Shown in pieces: positions 10,047-19,490 of a stretch of 64,000 bases of DNA. The DNA is from Oceanirhabdus seepicola. GTDB taxonomy: Bacteria; Bacillota; Clostridia; Clostridiales; Clostridiaceae. The position numbers and the translations under genes were made by a program. Below the pieces are notes generated by a model. That model worked only from the letters and a program-made list of their open reading frames with translations. It ran no database searches and had not been told where the DNA came from. The stretch spans positions 1,263,146 to 1,327,145 of the forward strand of contig NZ_JAGSOJ010000001.1 in NCBI RefSeq assembly GCF_023684385.1, given 5' to 3'. How positions within the stretch are numbered: position 1 is the first letter of the stretch; each line of letters starts with the position of its first letter.

Positions 10047-10184
10047 CTAAACCAATTTCTCAAGTTTCGCCACTCTTTCTTTCAGCTCTTCTATTTCTTC
10101 TACTGCTCTACCTAACTTTCTAAAATATCTTAATATCTCTAAAATTACTATAGTTATTACAACCCATACAGTAGCTAATTTCAT
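10047..10184 (-). CDS. Small membrane-anchored coiled-coil protein
   Basis: 45 residues: one N-terminal membrane helix (about 3-18) and then an amphipathic, heptad-like helix rich in Glu, Lys and Leu. The ATG at 10184 is set by an AAAGGAGAA site; the open frame extends further up without one. It probably sits in the membrane with its helix in the cytoplasm and may pair with a partner. Family not recognised. Confidence 0.6.
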   Translation of the reverse strand: MKLATVWVVITIVILEILRYFRKLGRAVEEIEELKERVAKLEKLV

Positions 10185-10397
10185 TATGCTTTCTCCTTTA
10201 AACAATAGTATTTTATATAACCTCTTATAAATTAATAACAATTATAGCATATAATACAATTAATTTATCAATATTTTCTTAAACCTTCAAATGAATCTAT
10301 GAATGAATTACATTTTGATACTCTGATTATATTTGAGTTTACTAATCATTATCAAAATCCTCCCTCTTTTCATATGATAATATATAAAATCGAATTC

Positions 10398-10427
10398 GGA
10401 GGTGTATCCAGTTAACTGGACATTATG
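10398..10427 (+). promoter_or_regulatory. Ribosome site separated from ATG by a hairpin
   Basis: GGAGGTG (10398-10404) is 20 bases from the ATG at 10425, too far for normal initiation. The gap is almost entirely a perfect 14-base palindrome (10407-10420, arms TCCAG/CTGGA, loop TTAA). Folding it would bring the effective spacing to about 6-7 bases. Confidence 0.55.
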
Positions 10428-11444
10428 AAAAAATTTAAAAAAGTATTAGTTGTATTTTCAGTTATAATGCTATTCACTTTATCTTTTAGTGGCTGTGGAA
10501 AGAAAACTGATAAAGAACTTGTCACTGTTAGATTAAATGAGGTTGTTCGTTCTCTTTTCTACGCACCTATGTATGTGGCAATCAATGAAGGTTATTTTGC
10601 AGAGGAAGGAATTGAAATTGACTTATCTACTGGACAGGGTGCAGATAAAACCATGCAACAAGTACTAAGCGGAAATGCTGATATTGGCTTCAGTGGACCT
10701 GAGCAAATAATCTATATTTACAATCAAGGAAGAGATGATTATCCGATTGTATTTGCTCAATTAACTCAAAGGGACGGTTCATTCCTAGTTGGAAATAATG
10801 ATGAACCAAATTTTGACTGGAAATCATTAAAAGGTAAAACTGTTATAGGTGGTCGTCCAGGTGGAGTTCCTGAAATGGCATTTGAATACGTTCTAAAGAA
10901 AAATGGTTTAAATCCTAAAGAGGATTTAGAAATCATAACAAACATAGCTTTTACAGCTACAGCTGGTGCTTTTAAAAGCGGAACTGGAGAATATGTAACA
11001 TTATTTGAACCTACAGCTACTACTCTAGTTGAAGATGGTTCTGGACATATTGTTGCCTCCATCGGAGAAAGCGCAGGACCAATACCATATACCTGCTATT
11101 TTGCTACTAAATCATATATGGAAAAGAATCCTGAAATCATTGAAGAATTTACAAAAGCTATTTATAAAGGACAGCTTTGGGTTCAAGAACATTCCGAAGA
11201 AGAAATTGCTGATAAGATAGCTTCCTTCTTCCCAGGTATTGATAAGGAAATCTTGATTAAATCAATAAGAAGCTACAAAGATATCAATGCTTACGCTGAT
11301 ACTCCAGTAATGACTGAAGAATCATTAGATAGACTTATGGATATTATTCAATCCTACGACGAAAAATTAATGCCACAGAGACCTGAATTCAATATTATAG
11401 TTGATACTACCTATGGTGAAAAAGTTGTAGAAGAATCAAAATAA
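10425..11444 (+). CDS. ABC transporter substrate-binding lipoprotein (NMT1/SsuA type)
   Basis: 339 residues with a lipoprotein signal (lipobox LSFSGC, Cys near residue 25) and a two-lobed periplasmic-type binding fold of the NMT1/THI5-SsuA-TauA group (FYAPMYVAINEGYFAEEGIE, DIGFSGPEQ). These proteins capture nitrate, sulfonates, taurine or thiamine precursors; the substrate here is not determinable. The matching ATPase and permease are encoded 1.4 kb downstream at 12844-14419, separated by an unrelated gene. No thiamine or S-box riboswitch was seen upstream. Confidence 0.88.
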   Translation: MKKFKKVLVVFSVIMLFTLSFSGCGKKTDKELVTVRLNEVVRSLFYAPMYVAINEGYFAEEGIEIDLSTGQGADKTMQQVLSGNADIGFSGPEQIIYIYNQGRDDYPIVFAQLTQRDGSFLVGNNDEPNFDWKSLKGKTVIGGRPGGVPEMAFEYVLKKNGLNPKEDLEIITNIAFTATAGAFKSGTGEYVTLFEPTATTLVEDGSGHIVASIGESAGPIPYTCYFATKSYMEKNPEIIEEFTKAIYKGQLWVQEHSEEEIADKIASFFPGIDKEILIKSIRSYKDINAYADTPVMTEESLDRLMDIIQSYDEKLMPQRPEFNIIVDTTYGEKVVEESK

Positions 11445-11649
11445 TTTTCAAAATCAATTTAAAATTTAATATTTAGAAATAGGGTATGGGATTTAATGAG
11501 GTAATTCCATACCTTTTATTTATTTGAATATGCCTTATACTGTTTATGAAGAAAACAACTTTCAGAGGGAACTTTATGTACTTCAACTTATATTCGATAC
11601 ATATAATTACAATTATGCTATAATATATTCTACAAAGGGAGGATTGAGT

Positions 11650-12570
11650 ATGAAAGTAAAAGATAAAGTATTTATAGTCATTGGGATAGGTATATTAATA
11701 CTGAATATATCAATTTATTCACATGTTAAAGATCTTCAAACAAATATGACCTATACAAGAAATGAACTGTTCAACATAGATAGAAGTGTAAATAGTGTTC
11801 GAAATAGTGTTAACAATACATTGAATGAAATACATGAAAACAGCAAATGGCTATATAATGGGAGCTATTCTGTAACAAATATAAGTAACGATCTTAAAAA
11901 TGCTACAGTAGCTTTAACTTGGAGTTTACGTACCTTAAATAATAACTCCAAAGTATATCTTATATATAGAAAGAAACCTACAGATAAGAATGAAAACGAT
12001 AAATGGACTGAGCTCCCTATAGAAAACGCGGACAACCTTAATTATACAAAAGAGCTAACCCTTTCACTTAAAAACGACTATGAATTTAAAGTGTTAGTTA
12101 AGGATGATAAAACTTCTACTAGTGAAAAATTATTCAATATTGATTTCTATTCAATGATGAAAGACAGAGTACAAATAGATTTAGAACCAAGGTCACAGTC
12201 ACAATCAGATAACCATGTTAAATTCAGTTTTTCAGGTAGAATTAGGAATTCATATACTTTACCTTTTAAATATGATAAATCAAATTATGATTTATTAAAA
12301 CTTAAAAACATTATAGTAAAAGTATCTAGTGGTGATCATATAAAGATAGAATTTCAAATCTTAAAAGATGGAAAGATTGTAGATGAGGACACACAATTCG
12401 GAACTTTTCATAATCATAGAGAATTAAAACTTGAAAGCTTTGAATTCGATAAAACTATTGAGTATGATATACCAAATGATATTATTGAAGATTATATTGG
12501 TAAAAATATAGAAATTATCGTTGAAGATTATTCTGGATCAACATATATCAGAAAAAGTCATGAAATGTAA
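11650..12570 (+). CDS. Membrane-anchored extracellular protein of unknown function
   Basis: 306 residues. One N-terminal membrane helix (about 7-24), then a predicted coiled-coil segment of regularly spaced Asn/Val residues (about 28-75), then a probably beta-rich extracellular domain with no recognised family. The ATG at 11650 follows GGGAGGA; the frame is open further up but without a ribosome site. It interrupts the ABC importer genes. Confidence 0.7.
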   Translation: MKVKDKVFIVIGIGILILNISIYSHVKDLQTNMTYTRNELFNIDRSVNSVRNSVNNTLNEIHENSKWLYNGSYSVTNISNDLKNATVALTWSLRTLNNNSKVYLIYRKKPTDKNENDKWTELPIENADNLNYTKELTLSLKNDYEFKVLVKDDKTSTSEKLFNIDFYSMMKDRVQIDLEPRSQSQSDNHVKFSFSGRIRNSYTLPFKYDKSNYDLLKLKNIIVKVSSGDHIKIEFQILKDGKIVDEDTQFGTFHNHRELKLESFEFDKTIEYDIPNDIIEDYIGKNIEIIVEDYSGSTYIRKSHEM

Positions 12571-12628
12571 CCCTAGATATATTCAAATATATAACTAAGC
12601 ATAAAACTATGGTGTGTATACTTCATCC

Positions 12629-12668
12629 TTGAACCCCCCTGATAAATCAACTATCAGTGGGTTTCAAC
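12629..12668 (+). terminator. Weak intrinsic terminator
   Basis: An imperfect stem (GAACCC..CTGATA with TATCAGTGGGTTTC) followed by a short T-rich stretch lies about 60 bases after the 306-residue protein gene. Confidence 0.45.
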
Positions 12669-12843
12669 TCTTTTATGTCACAAAATCTCCGTTCTATCTC
12701 TTACTTGTTATTTATTTTCATACTCCTTAATAGATTAAACTTAAGCTGTCTCAAAATCAGTTATCCAGCATATTGTATAAATATGAAGATTTTTAAGTTT
12801 AATCATATGAGTACGCTTTATCAATAGTCTAGGAGTGAAATAC

Positions 12844-13626
12844 TTGAAATCATTGAAATTAGATAATATAAATATGATATTTTTTAATAAAAAATCAGAA
12901 AACCTGGTATTAAAAGACATTAACTTCCAAGCTAAAAATGAAGATTTTATTGCTATAGTTGGTCCTTCTGGATGTGGTAAGTCCACAATTTTAAATATTA
13001 TAGCCGGGTTAATTACACCAACTTTTGGAAGTGCAAATCTGGATAATGAAGAAATTAAAGATTGTAATAATAAGATTGCTTATATGTTTCAGAGCGATCA
13101 TCTCTTTCCTTGGTTAAGTGTATGGAACAACGTAACCTTAGGATTAAAAATTCAGAAAAAGTACAACAAATCTAACATTGAATTTATTGAGAATTTGCTC
13201 AAAAAGTACGACTTAATCGATTATAAATCTTATTATCCAAATGAAATCTCTGGAGGAATGAAACAAAAAGTAGCTTTAATTAGAACATTAGCTTTAAACC
13301 CTGAATTACTTTTACTAGATGAACCTTTTTCTGCTCTTGATTATCAAACAAGACTTAAAATTGGTGATGAAGTTTATAAAATAATTAAAGAAGAAAAGAA
13401 AACAGCAATAATAGTTACACATGATATTCCTGAAGCAATTTCTTTAAGTAATAAGGTTCTAATTCTTTCAAAAAATCCTGCATGCATAAAGGCAGCAATA
13501 GATATTGAGTTTCCAGAAGAATTTCAGAGTCCATTACAGAGACGGAAATCACCTATGTTTGGATTATACTATGAAAAAATATGGGAGGAGTTAGAAGATG
13601 AAAAATCAACCTGTAAAAAGTCATAA
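12844..13626 (+). CDS. ABC transporter ATP-binding protein (SsuB/TauB type)
   Basis: About 260 residues. Walker A GPSGCGKST near residue 43, Q-loop FQSDHLFPW, signature SGGMKQKVA near 134, Walker B LLLDEPFSALD and the H-loop TH. The FPWLSVWNNV sequence after the Q-loop is typical of the nitrate/sulfonate/taurine subgroup. TTG at 12844 is preferred because TAGGAG lies at the right distance; GTG at 12835 overlaps that site. The 3' end overlaps the permease gene by 29 bases, so the two are translationally coupled. Confidence 0.9.
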   Translation: MKSLKLDNINMIFFNKKSENLVLKDINFQAKNEDFIAIVGPSGCGKSTILNIIAGLITPTFGSANLDNEEIKDCNNKIAYMFQSDHLFPWLSVWNNVTLGLKIQKKYNKSNIEFIENLLKKYDLIDYKSYYPNEISGGMKQKVALIRTLALNPELLLLDEPFSALDYQTRLKIGDEVYKIIKEEKKTAIIVTHDIPEAISLSNKVLILSKNPACIKAAIDIEFPEEFQSPLQRRKSPMFGLYYEKIWEELEDEKSTCKKS

Positions 13627-14419
13627 GGAATTCTTAGATAAACTAAAAAAAGATCAAAGGAATGTTACATTTTGGAGAATAGGAATTCTAATAATTATCT
13701 TTGTTCTGTGGGAGATTTTTAGTCAACTTAGAATAATAGACCCATTTTTAACAAGCTCTCCATCAAGAATGTTTAAGAGTTTTATCACCTTATATAAAGA
13801 TGGTAATTTAATATATCATATTCTAATCACTACTGGAGAAACCATTTTAGGATTTGTATTAGGAACCATCCTTGGTACAGTTATTGCATCAGTTTTATGG
13901 TGGTTTAAACGCTTGAATAATATTTTAGAACCCTATCTTATAGTTTTAAATGCCCTTCCCAAGGTGGCTTTAGCACCTATAATAATATTTTGGGTTGGTA
14001 ATGGTATTAAGGCAATATTAGTTGTGGCTCTTCTTATTTCAATAATAATAACTATAATAACTGTACTTAATGGCTTTAATACTGTTGATAAAGATAAAAT
14101 AAAGCTTATGAAAACATTTGGTGCATCAAAGCTTCAAATTCTAATAAATTTAGTAATTCCAGCAAATATAGGCACATTAATATCAGCTCTAAAAATAAAT
14201 GTTGGGTTATCTTGGGTTGGTGTTATCATAGGTGAATTTTTAGTTGCTAAAAATGGTTTAGGCTTCTTAATCGTTTACGGCGGTCAAATAGCTCAGCTTG
14301 ATATGGTAATGCTCAGCATAATAATTCTAGCTCTAATAGCCTTTATTATGTATAAAATTATTGACTTTATTGATAAAAAGATAATATCTAAGAAATTTAA
14401 GATATATGAAAACAATTAG
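13598..14419 (+). CDS. ABC transporter permease (SsuC/TauC type)
   Basis: 273 residues with about six membrane helices and the binding-protein-dependent transport inner-membrane motif (FGASKLQILINLVIPANIG, an EAA-type loop that docks on the ATPase). ATG set by GGGAGGAG within the end of the ATPase gene. Together with 10425-11444 and 12844-13626 it makes a complete importer. Confidence 0.9.
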   Translation: MKNQPVKSHKEFLDKLKKDQRNVTFWRIGILIIIFVLWEIFSQLRIIDPFLTSSPSRMFKSFITLYKDGNLIYHILITTGETILGFVLGTILGTVIASVLWWFKRLNNILEPYLIVLNALPKVALAPIIIFWVGNGIKAILVVALLISIIITIITVLNGFNTVDKDKIKLMKTFGASKLQILINLVIPANIGTLISALKINVGLSWVGVIIGEFLVAKNGLGFLIVYGGQIAQLDMVMLSIIILALIAFIMYKIIDFIDKKIISKKFKIYENN

Positions 14420-14452
14420 CACCTTATTATGATAAGTAATTTCAAATAAAAA

Positions 14453-14495
14453 GGGATGTATCAAAATGATTTGTTGAATCATTTTGATACATCCC
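14453..14495 (+). terminator. Intrinsic terminator of importer operon
   Basis: An 18-bp perfect stem (14453-14470 with 14478-14495) with a 7-base loop, 33 bases after the permease stop. The rest of the gap to 14742 holds no gene that I can see. Confidence 0.75.
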
Positions 14496-14742
14496 TCATT
14501 AGTTTATAATACTCCTTTAATTCCCAAATAACACTTACAATGTATTACATATTAGTAATTTATGGTATAATCGAATAGTATTTTATGTAGCCTTTCTTTG
14601 TATTGTGTCCTATATAAAAAAATTTCATTGAGTACGTCATAAACTTTTAAATTATCAGAAATAATATGCTTTTGAAAATTTTAATTCCATAATTAAGTAA
14701 AGTATTGATTGAAAAACAATATGATTTAATAGGAGGGTTTTT

Positions 14743-15264
14743 ATGCCAGATATTATAATTAAATTACTTGAAGAGTCAGATTCACAGGAACTTTTTAACT
14801 TCGAAGTTGAAAATAGAGATTTTTTTAAGAGAATAGGTTTATCAAGAGGAGATTCCTATTATGAATTAAATAATTTCAATAAAATAATAAAAGAACTAGT
14901 TGAGGAACAAGAAAAAGGATTATTATACATGTATTTAATCAAAGATCATACTGGTAATGTTATAGGTAGAGTAAATCTAGTATCAATAGTAAGAGGAAGT
15001 TTTAATAAGGCTGAACTAGGATATAGAATTGGTGAGGAACATCAAGGGAAAGGTTATGCAACAAATGCTGTAAAACTTGTTTTAGATGAAGCAGTCAATA
15101 ATCATAAACTTCATAGAATAGAAGCAGGAACATCCCCTGATAACATAGGCTCTCAAATAGTATTGATTAAGAATGGATTTCAATTTACTGGGCGTAATAA
15201 TAAATATATTTATCAAAATGAGAAGTGGCATGATAGCATAAATTTTGAAAAAGTACTTAATTAA
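14743..15264 (+). CDS. GNAT N-acetyltransferase (RimJ/RimL type)
   Basis: 173 residues, GNAT fold of the ribosomal-protein/amino-acid acetyltransferase group. The acetyl-CoA loop is seen as GYRIGEEHQGKGYATNAVKL (about 98-117), followed by HRIEAGTSPDNIGSQIVLIK. Substrate unknown. AGGAGG ribosome site. The lipoprotein gene follows after 17 bases, so they are probably cotranscribed. Confidence 0.88.
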   Translation: MPDIIIKLLEESDSQELFNFEVENRDFFKRIGLSRGDSYYELNNFNKIIKELVEEQEKGLLYMYLIKDHTGNVIGRVNLVSIVRGSFNKAELGYRIGEEHQGKGYATNAVKLVLDEAVNNHKLHRIEAGTSPDNIGSQIVLIKNGFQFTGRNNKYIYQNEKWHDSINFEKVLN

Positions 15265-15281
15265 AATAAGGGAGTGATTCT

Positions 15282-16508
15282 TTGAAAATTAATACTAGAA
15301 AATTATTTATATTTTTCATAATTGCTGCAATTAGTTTCGCTATTATTGGGTGTAATAAAAATCAAGAAACTTCTTCTAATGAGAGATTTGAAGAAAAAAT
15401 ATCTCTTTATAAAAATCAAAACATAAAAAAAGATTTCGAAAAACATTCATTAGGGGTTGGTCCTTGGGAAATAATATATTGCAAGGATGATAAGCTCATA
15501 TTCAATAACTATAAATATACTATAGGATACTCTACAAAAAAGGATATGGAAGGTATCTATAGTATAATAGATCTCCAAAATTTAGGCTTACATCATGTCC
15601 AAGGCTCAATAGTAAGTATGCTTGATATTTCTCCAAAAGGTAAAACACTCACTGGAATTAACATTCAGTGTGAAGAAAAAATTATTAATATCGGGCCTCT
15701 ACATATTATAAATCTTATTACTGAAGATATCAGTGAATTAAATGTAGGAAAAAAAGAAAAGCTCATTCCAATAGCACTAAATTCCCGATATTATGTTTTA
15801 TATTGTGATACCATTATGATTGTAAATATAGAAACCAATGAAATTAAAGATGTAAATTACACCGGAGATACAATTGAAAACATATTAATTCAAGATAATG
15901 GAGATATTTTCATACAAGATACTCATAGTAGCATATATCTTTTATCTAAAAAAGAAAACTACAAAGAGATAAAAACTGAATTAGTAGGTACTTTATTTGA
16001 TACAATTGGAGATGATTTAATTTGGTTTAATAAAGGAAATATCTATAAAGGCAATATCTTAAAGCACTCAAAAATAAAAGATATAGGAACAGAATGGGAA
16101 TTCATAACATGTAAAAATGGTAGAGCTATATTTGCAAGTGATAGTATGCCTTTGGTTTATGACCTAAAAACAAATAAGATAGCTTCATTCAATCAAGTAT
16201 TAAGCGTTTCTGAATTCTATGCTTTTCCAAATTCAGTTTCCCCAGATATGGATAAATATATTACAAACCCTTGGTCTAAAATACAAATGTTTGATTATAA
16301 AGGTAAAGAATACGATGTTAATATAAAAGATTATTCAAAAGCTCATTTAAAACATAACTATTACCTAAACTCAAATTCCCTTTGGCTTGATAATGAAAAT
16401 TTAATTTATATTGCACAAAAAGAAGATACGGGCAATTTAGATGGACTAATGATTGTAAAATATAATATAAAAACTGGTGAGAACATTGTCTTGTTTGAGT
16501 TTAAGTAG
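15282..16508 (+). CDS. Lipoprotein of unknown function, possible beta-propeller
   Basis: 408 residues from a TTG preceded by GGGAGTGA. N-terminal lipoprotein signal with the lipobox AIIGC (Cys near residue 24). The rest alternates short beta-like segments and polar turns, with repeated aromatic/Asp motifs suggestive of a propeller, but no specific family is recognised. Anchored outside the membrane if the signal is used. Confidence 0.7.
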   Translation: MKINTRKLFIFFIIAAISFAIIGCNKNQETSSNERFEEKISLYKNQNIKKDFEKHSLGVGPWEIIYCKDDKLIFNNYKYTIGYSTKKDMEGIYSIIDLQNLGLHHVQGSIVSMLDISPKGKTLTGINIQCEEKIINIGPLHIINLITEDISELNVGKKEKLIPIALNSRYYVLYCDTIMIVNIETNEIKDVNYTGDTIENILIQDNGDIFIQDTHSSIYLLSKKENYKEIKTELVGTLFDTIGDDLIWFNKGNIYKGNILKHSKIKDIGTEWEFITCKNGRAIFASDSMPLVYDLKTNKIASFNQVLSVSEFYAFPNSVSPDMDKYITNPWSKIQMFDYKGKEYDVNIKDYSKAHLKHNYYLNSNSLWLDNENLIYIAQKEDTGNLDGLMIVKYNIKTGENIVLFEFK

Positions 16509-16561
16509 GATTTTGCATACCGTGTTAAAATTAATGAAATTAAATTGACTATATTCAATAT

Positions 16562-16614
16562 AAAAATGGAGGTTTCAAAATAATTATCTAAATTATTTTG
16601 AAACCTCCATTTTT
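16562..16614. terminator. Bidirectional intrinsic terminator
   Basis: A stem of about 23 bp with a short AT loop, flanked by A-run and T-run, between the convergent lipoprotein and CPBP genes. Confidence 0.85.
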
Positions 16615-16630
16615 TTAAATCTATTCAAGT

Positions 16631-17485
16631 CTACACTTTTCTAACTATTTTTTTCTCACTAACTTTATTTCTAAAAAGCATTACTGTACCTATTGCAACA
16701 AGTATCGTTGCTACAACAGTAATGACACCCGTTTCTCCCACATAATAGACGCTGTTAACATTGTCAGTCACTGTCCTACAGATAACCTGATCCACATAGT
16801 TATGACTTGCATGAAGTAACACTGCAGGCCATACACTCTTGGACTTTAATCTCAAAACAGACATTACTACTGTTATGGCGATTACTTCAATCACAAACAT
16901 GGGTAATTGATACCATATGGGTGTTCCTGGCATATATAACCCAGCAATTATAATAGGCATATGCCATACCGCCCAGATCAGTCCACTGACAACAACCGCA
17001 ATCTTAACATTCCAGATTTTTGTCATTTGTGGAAGAAGGAATCCTCTCCAACCGATTTCTTCTCCTGCTGCGGATATAATTGATGAAAAAATCAGTATAA
17101 TCAGTGTAACCATAGTAGCCACAGAACCTGAATCTACTTTATCTGAATATGTTGAAGCAACCGTAGTAAATATGCCTAAATCGCCAGTAAATGAGCCTTT
17201 ATTCACCAACCAGTAGATACCATACGACACTCCTAAATATATGATAGGAACAAAAATTCCAGCCAAGATAAAAGATAACTTACACTTATTCCAACCAAGT
17301 AATTTTTCTTTTTTATAATATTTACCACGGACTATGAAGGCAGCAATTGCTGGGCACCACATCAATATGACAGATATTCCGGCAGCTGTAGCCTCTTCTC
17401 CTCCCCTAATCCAGATAACATAACAGACACTGCTCAAAACAAAAGTAATAATCAAAAACGTAATAACAGACTTCTTTTCTCTCAT
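16631..17485 (-). CDS. CPBP-family intramembrane metalloprotease
   Basis: 284 residues, about eight membrane helices. The catalytic motifs of the CPBP/Abi (Rce1-like) family are present: EEIGWRGFLLP (EExxxR) near residue 142, WHMPII near 168, and HASHNYVD near 227. Bacterial members act in membrane peptide processing, bacteriocin immunity or unknown roles. GGGGG/AAGGGG ribosome site. Monocistronic by appearance. Confidence 0.88.
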   Translation of the reverse strand: MREKKSVITFLIITFVLSSVCYVIWIRGGEEATAAGISVILMWCPAIAAFIVRGKYYKKEKLLGWNKCKLSFILAGIFVPIIYLGVSYGIYWLVNKGSFTGDLGIFTTVASTYSDKVDSGSVATMVTLIILIFSSIISAAGEEIGWRGFLLPQMTKIWNVKIAVVVSGLIWAVWHMPIIIAGLYMPGTPIWYQLPMFVIEVIAITVVMSVLRLKSKSVWPAVLLHASHNYVDQVICRTVTDNVNSVYYVGETGVITVVATILVAIGTVMLFRNKVSEKKIVRKV

Positions 17486-17607
17486 TAACCCCTTCCCCCT
17501 ATAATAATTAATGCACTATTACATGTTTTATGATAAGTTCTACTAGTAATTGTTTTTCGTTCTGCCTGTCCATTTATCATTCAACACTAAAATATCTATA
17601 GTTAATA

Positions 17608-18468
17608 TCAAATATTTTTCTTCAGCTGACATAAGCACTCAGGAGTTGTTCCACAACATCCGCCTATTATTTTTACACCTTTAAGCTGGAGTTTGAGCAT
17701 GAAATCCACATACTCATCTGTATCTATACTATATATCTTTTTACCATCTATTTCTTTTGGCATTCCCATATTAGGCTGTACAATAACAGGGACATTTGTA
17801 TATTTCATTAAATCCTCTACATTCTTAATAAGCTCATCACTCACAGCAGTACAATTGATTCCTAAGGCACTTACTCCACTTTGTTGAAGCACCTCTACTA
17901 TATCCTTTATCCCTTTACCATCAAAGGTTTCACCTTTATCATTGAGAACCACAGTACAAAATATTGGTAAAGATGAATTTTCTCTCACAGCTTTAAGAGC
18001 AATTTCAGTTTCTTTCAAGGTGTACATTGTTTCTATTAAAATTAAATCCACACCAGCTTTTTCTCCAATTTCAACCTGATTCTTAAATAGGCTATATAAA
18101 ATTTTATCTTTATTATCTTCATTGTCTTTTATAAGATATGCTGCTGGTCCAACAACTTGAGCTATAAATTTATTCTGTAAGCCTTTCACAGATTCATTTG
18201 CAATCTGTATAGCTTTCTCTATTATCTCTCTAGAAGTGTACCCACTATCTTTTAAGAATAATTCATTAGCTGTTAGTGTATTAGTTGTTATTATATCTAC
18301 ACCGGCATCTAAATAATCATCATGAATATTTTTTATAAATTCACTATGAGTCATATTATATTTCATAACACCTTTGCTTATATCCAACCCTCGCCTATCT
18401 ATTTCAGTTCCCATTGCTCCATCAAAAAACACTACTTTATTTTTCATAAAATCCAGTATATTGCTCAT
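17608..18468 (-). CDS. Homocysteine S-methyltransferase family protein
   Basis: 286 residues. FFDGAMGTEIDRRG at the N-terminus, GINC and the zinc-binding GGCCGTTPE near the C-terminus match the homocysteine methyltransferase domain (MmuM, BHMT and the N-terminal module of MetH). It is close to the length of a single-domain enzyme, so it would transfer a methyl group to homocysteine to make methionine. The donor is not defined. No S-box leader is seen. Follows the DUF1648 gene with a 25-base gap. Confidence 0.9.
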   Translation of the reverse strand: MSNILDFMKNKVVFFDGAMGTEIDRRGLDISKGVMKYNMTHSEFIKNIHDDYLDAGVDIITTNTLTANELFLKDSGYTSREIIEKAIQIANESVKGLQNKFIAQVVGPAAYLIKDNEDNKDKILYSLFKNQVEIGEKAGVDLILIETMYTLKETEIALKAVRENSSLPIFCTVVLNDKGETFDGKGIKDIVEVLQQSGVSALGINCTAVSDELIKNVEDLMKYTNVPVIVQPNMGMPKEIDGKKIYSIDTDEYVDFMLKLQLKGVKIIGGCCGTTPECLCQLKKNI

Positions 18469-18493
18469 AATAGTATCTCCCTCATTAATTCAA

Positions 18494-18793
18494 TTACGCC
18501 ATTCCCTTTAAGTTCGCAAATAGCATCCAGCAATTTGCTACAAACAATATTAAATTAACAATCAATCCCTTAATATATATTCCCTTCTCTGACATCTTTG
18601 TATATAGCGTAATTATTAGTGTTACTGCTGGAGTTATAAAAAGGAATATATATTTGGAGATATAACTATCAAAATGACCTCTACTCATATGTATCCCTAC
18701 CCTATCTGGTAAAAAGAATACAGCCACAATATTTGATAATAAGATGATTGCTGTAATTACTTTATTTATTTTATCAACCTTTTCCATGCTCAT
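18494..18793 (-). CDS. DUF1648-type small membrane protein
   Basis: 99 residues with three hydrophobic segments and the DUF1648 signature LPDRVGIHMSRGHFDSYISK in the first third. Such domains occur in Firmicute membrane proteins of the SdpI/YhdP-like group. GGAGGA ribosome site. Probably cotranscribed with the homocysteine methyltransferase gene, though a functional link is not obvious. The gap from 18794 to 19031 holds nothing I recognise. Confidence 0.75.
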   Translation of the reverse strand: MSMEKVDKINKVITAIILLSNIVAVFFLPDRVGIHMSRGHFDSYISKYIFLFITPAVTLIITLYTKMSEKGIYIKGLIVNLILFVANCWMLFANLKGMA

Positions 18794-19031
18794 AAACTTT
18801 CCTCCTATACCACAATGTTCTTTTTATAAATATTATAGCATAGGGTATTTATGAAGTCTCAAAATTAGGTTATATACATAGAGTTCCACATTTAACTGTC
18901 ACTTTTAGAATTTATTAATTTTTATATTTACAGATATACTTTATAAAAATTAGATTTAAGATATCCTGAAGCATGAATAATATCATCAATATTTATTCTT
19001 TTTTCTTTCTTCTCTGTTATTTATTTATGAT

Positions 19032-19265
19032 TTATGCCCTTCTTTTCTCAACAGATATAACAAATATATTAATAAGAATATATACTACCACTGATGTTCT
19101 TATAACATTTTTTAATACAATTTCCGTAGATAAAAAACCAAATTCTCCTATTGCAACTACAAGTGCAAATATAATTGCAGCTACCATATTTGATGTAAAT
19201 CTCTCAGCCTTATAATATTCAAAATAAACTACCATTGCTAATCCTAAATAAAAGAAAAAAGTCAT
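19032..19265 (-). CDS. Small hydrophobic protein of unknown function
   Basis: 77 residues with three hydrophobic stretches and a basic end, starting at an ATG behind a GGTAGGAA site. No family recognised. Moderately likely to be real because the frame and ribosome site fit and it does not overlap another gene. Confidence 0.5.
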   Translation of the reverse strand: MTFFFYLGLAMVVYFEYYKAERFTSNMVAAIIFALVVAIGEFGFLSTEIVLKNVIRTSVVVYILINIFVISVEKRRA

Positions 19266-19490
19266 CTCTATTCCTACCTTTCATTTTAGTCTTATTCTTT
19301 TGTATTTTTCTCCTAAATTCATATTTTTATTATTTGAACTATGTATATATCTTTATATATCGCATATATATTTTCAGAAAATTCACACCATTTCCATCCA
19401 ATAACTGGTATAATTATATATATTTAGAGTTTCTAAGTATCAATATTAAATTTGTAATAATGAAAGATAATTATCAAGGGGGTATGATTT

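Noticed and set aside
10260..10424. Thiamine riboswitch before the NMT1-type binding protein
   Set aside because: No CTGAG/ACCTGA-type conserved segments are present.
18794..19031. S-box riboswitch before the homocysteine methyltransferase operon
   Set aside because: None of the conserved S-box segments was found in the gap.
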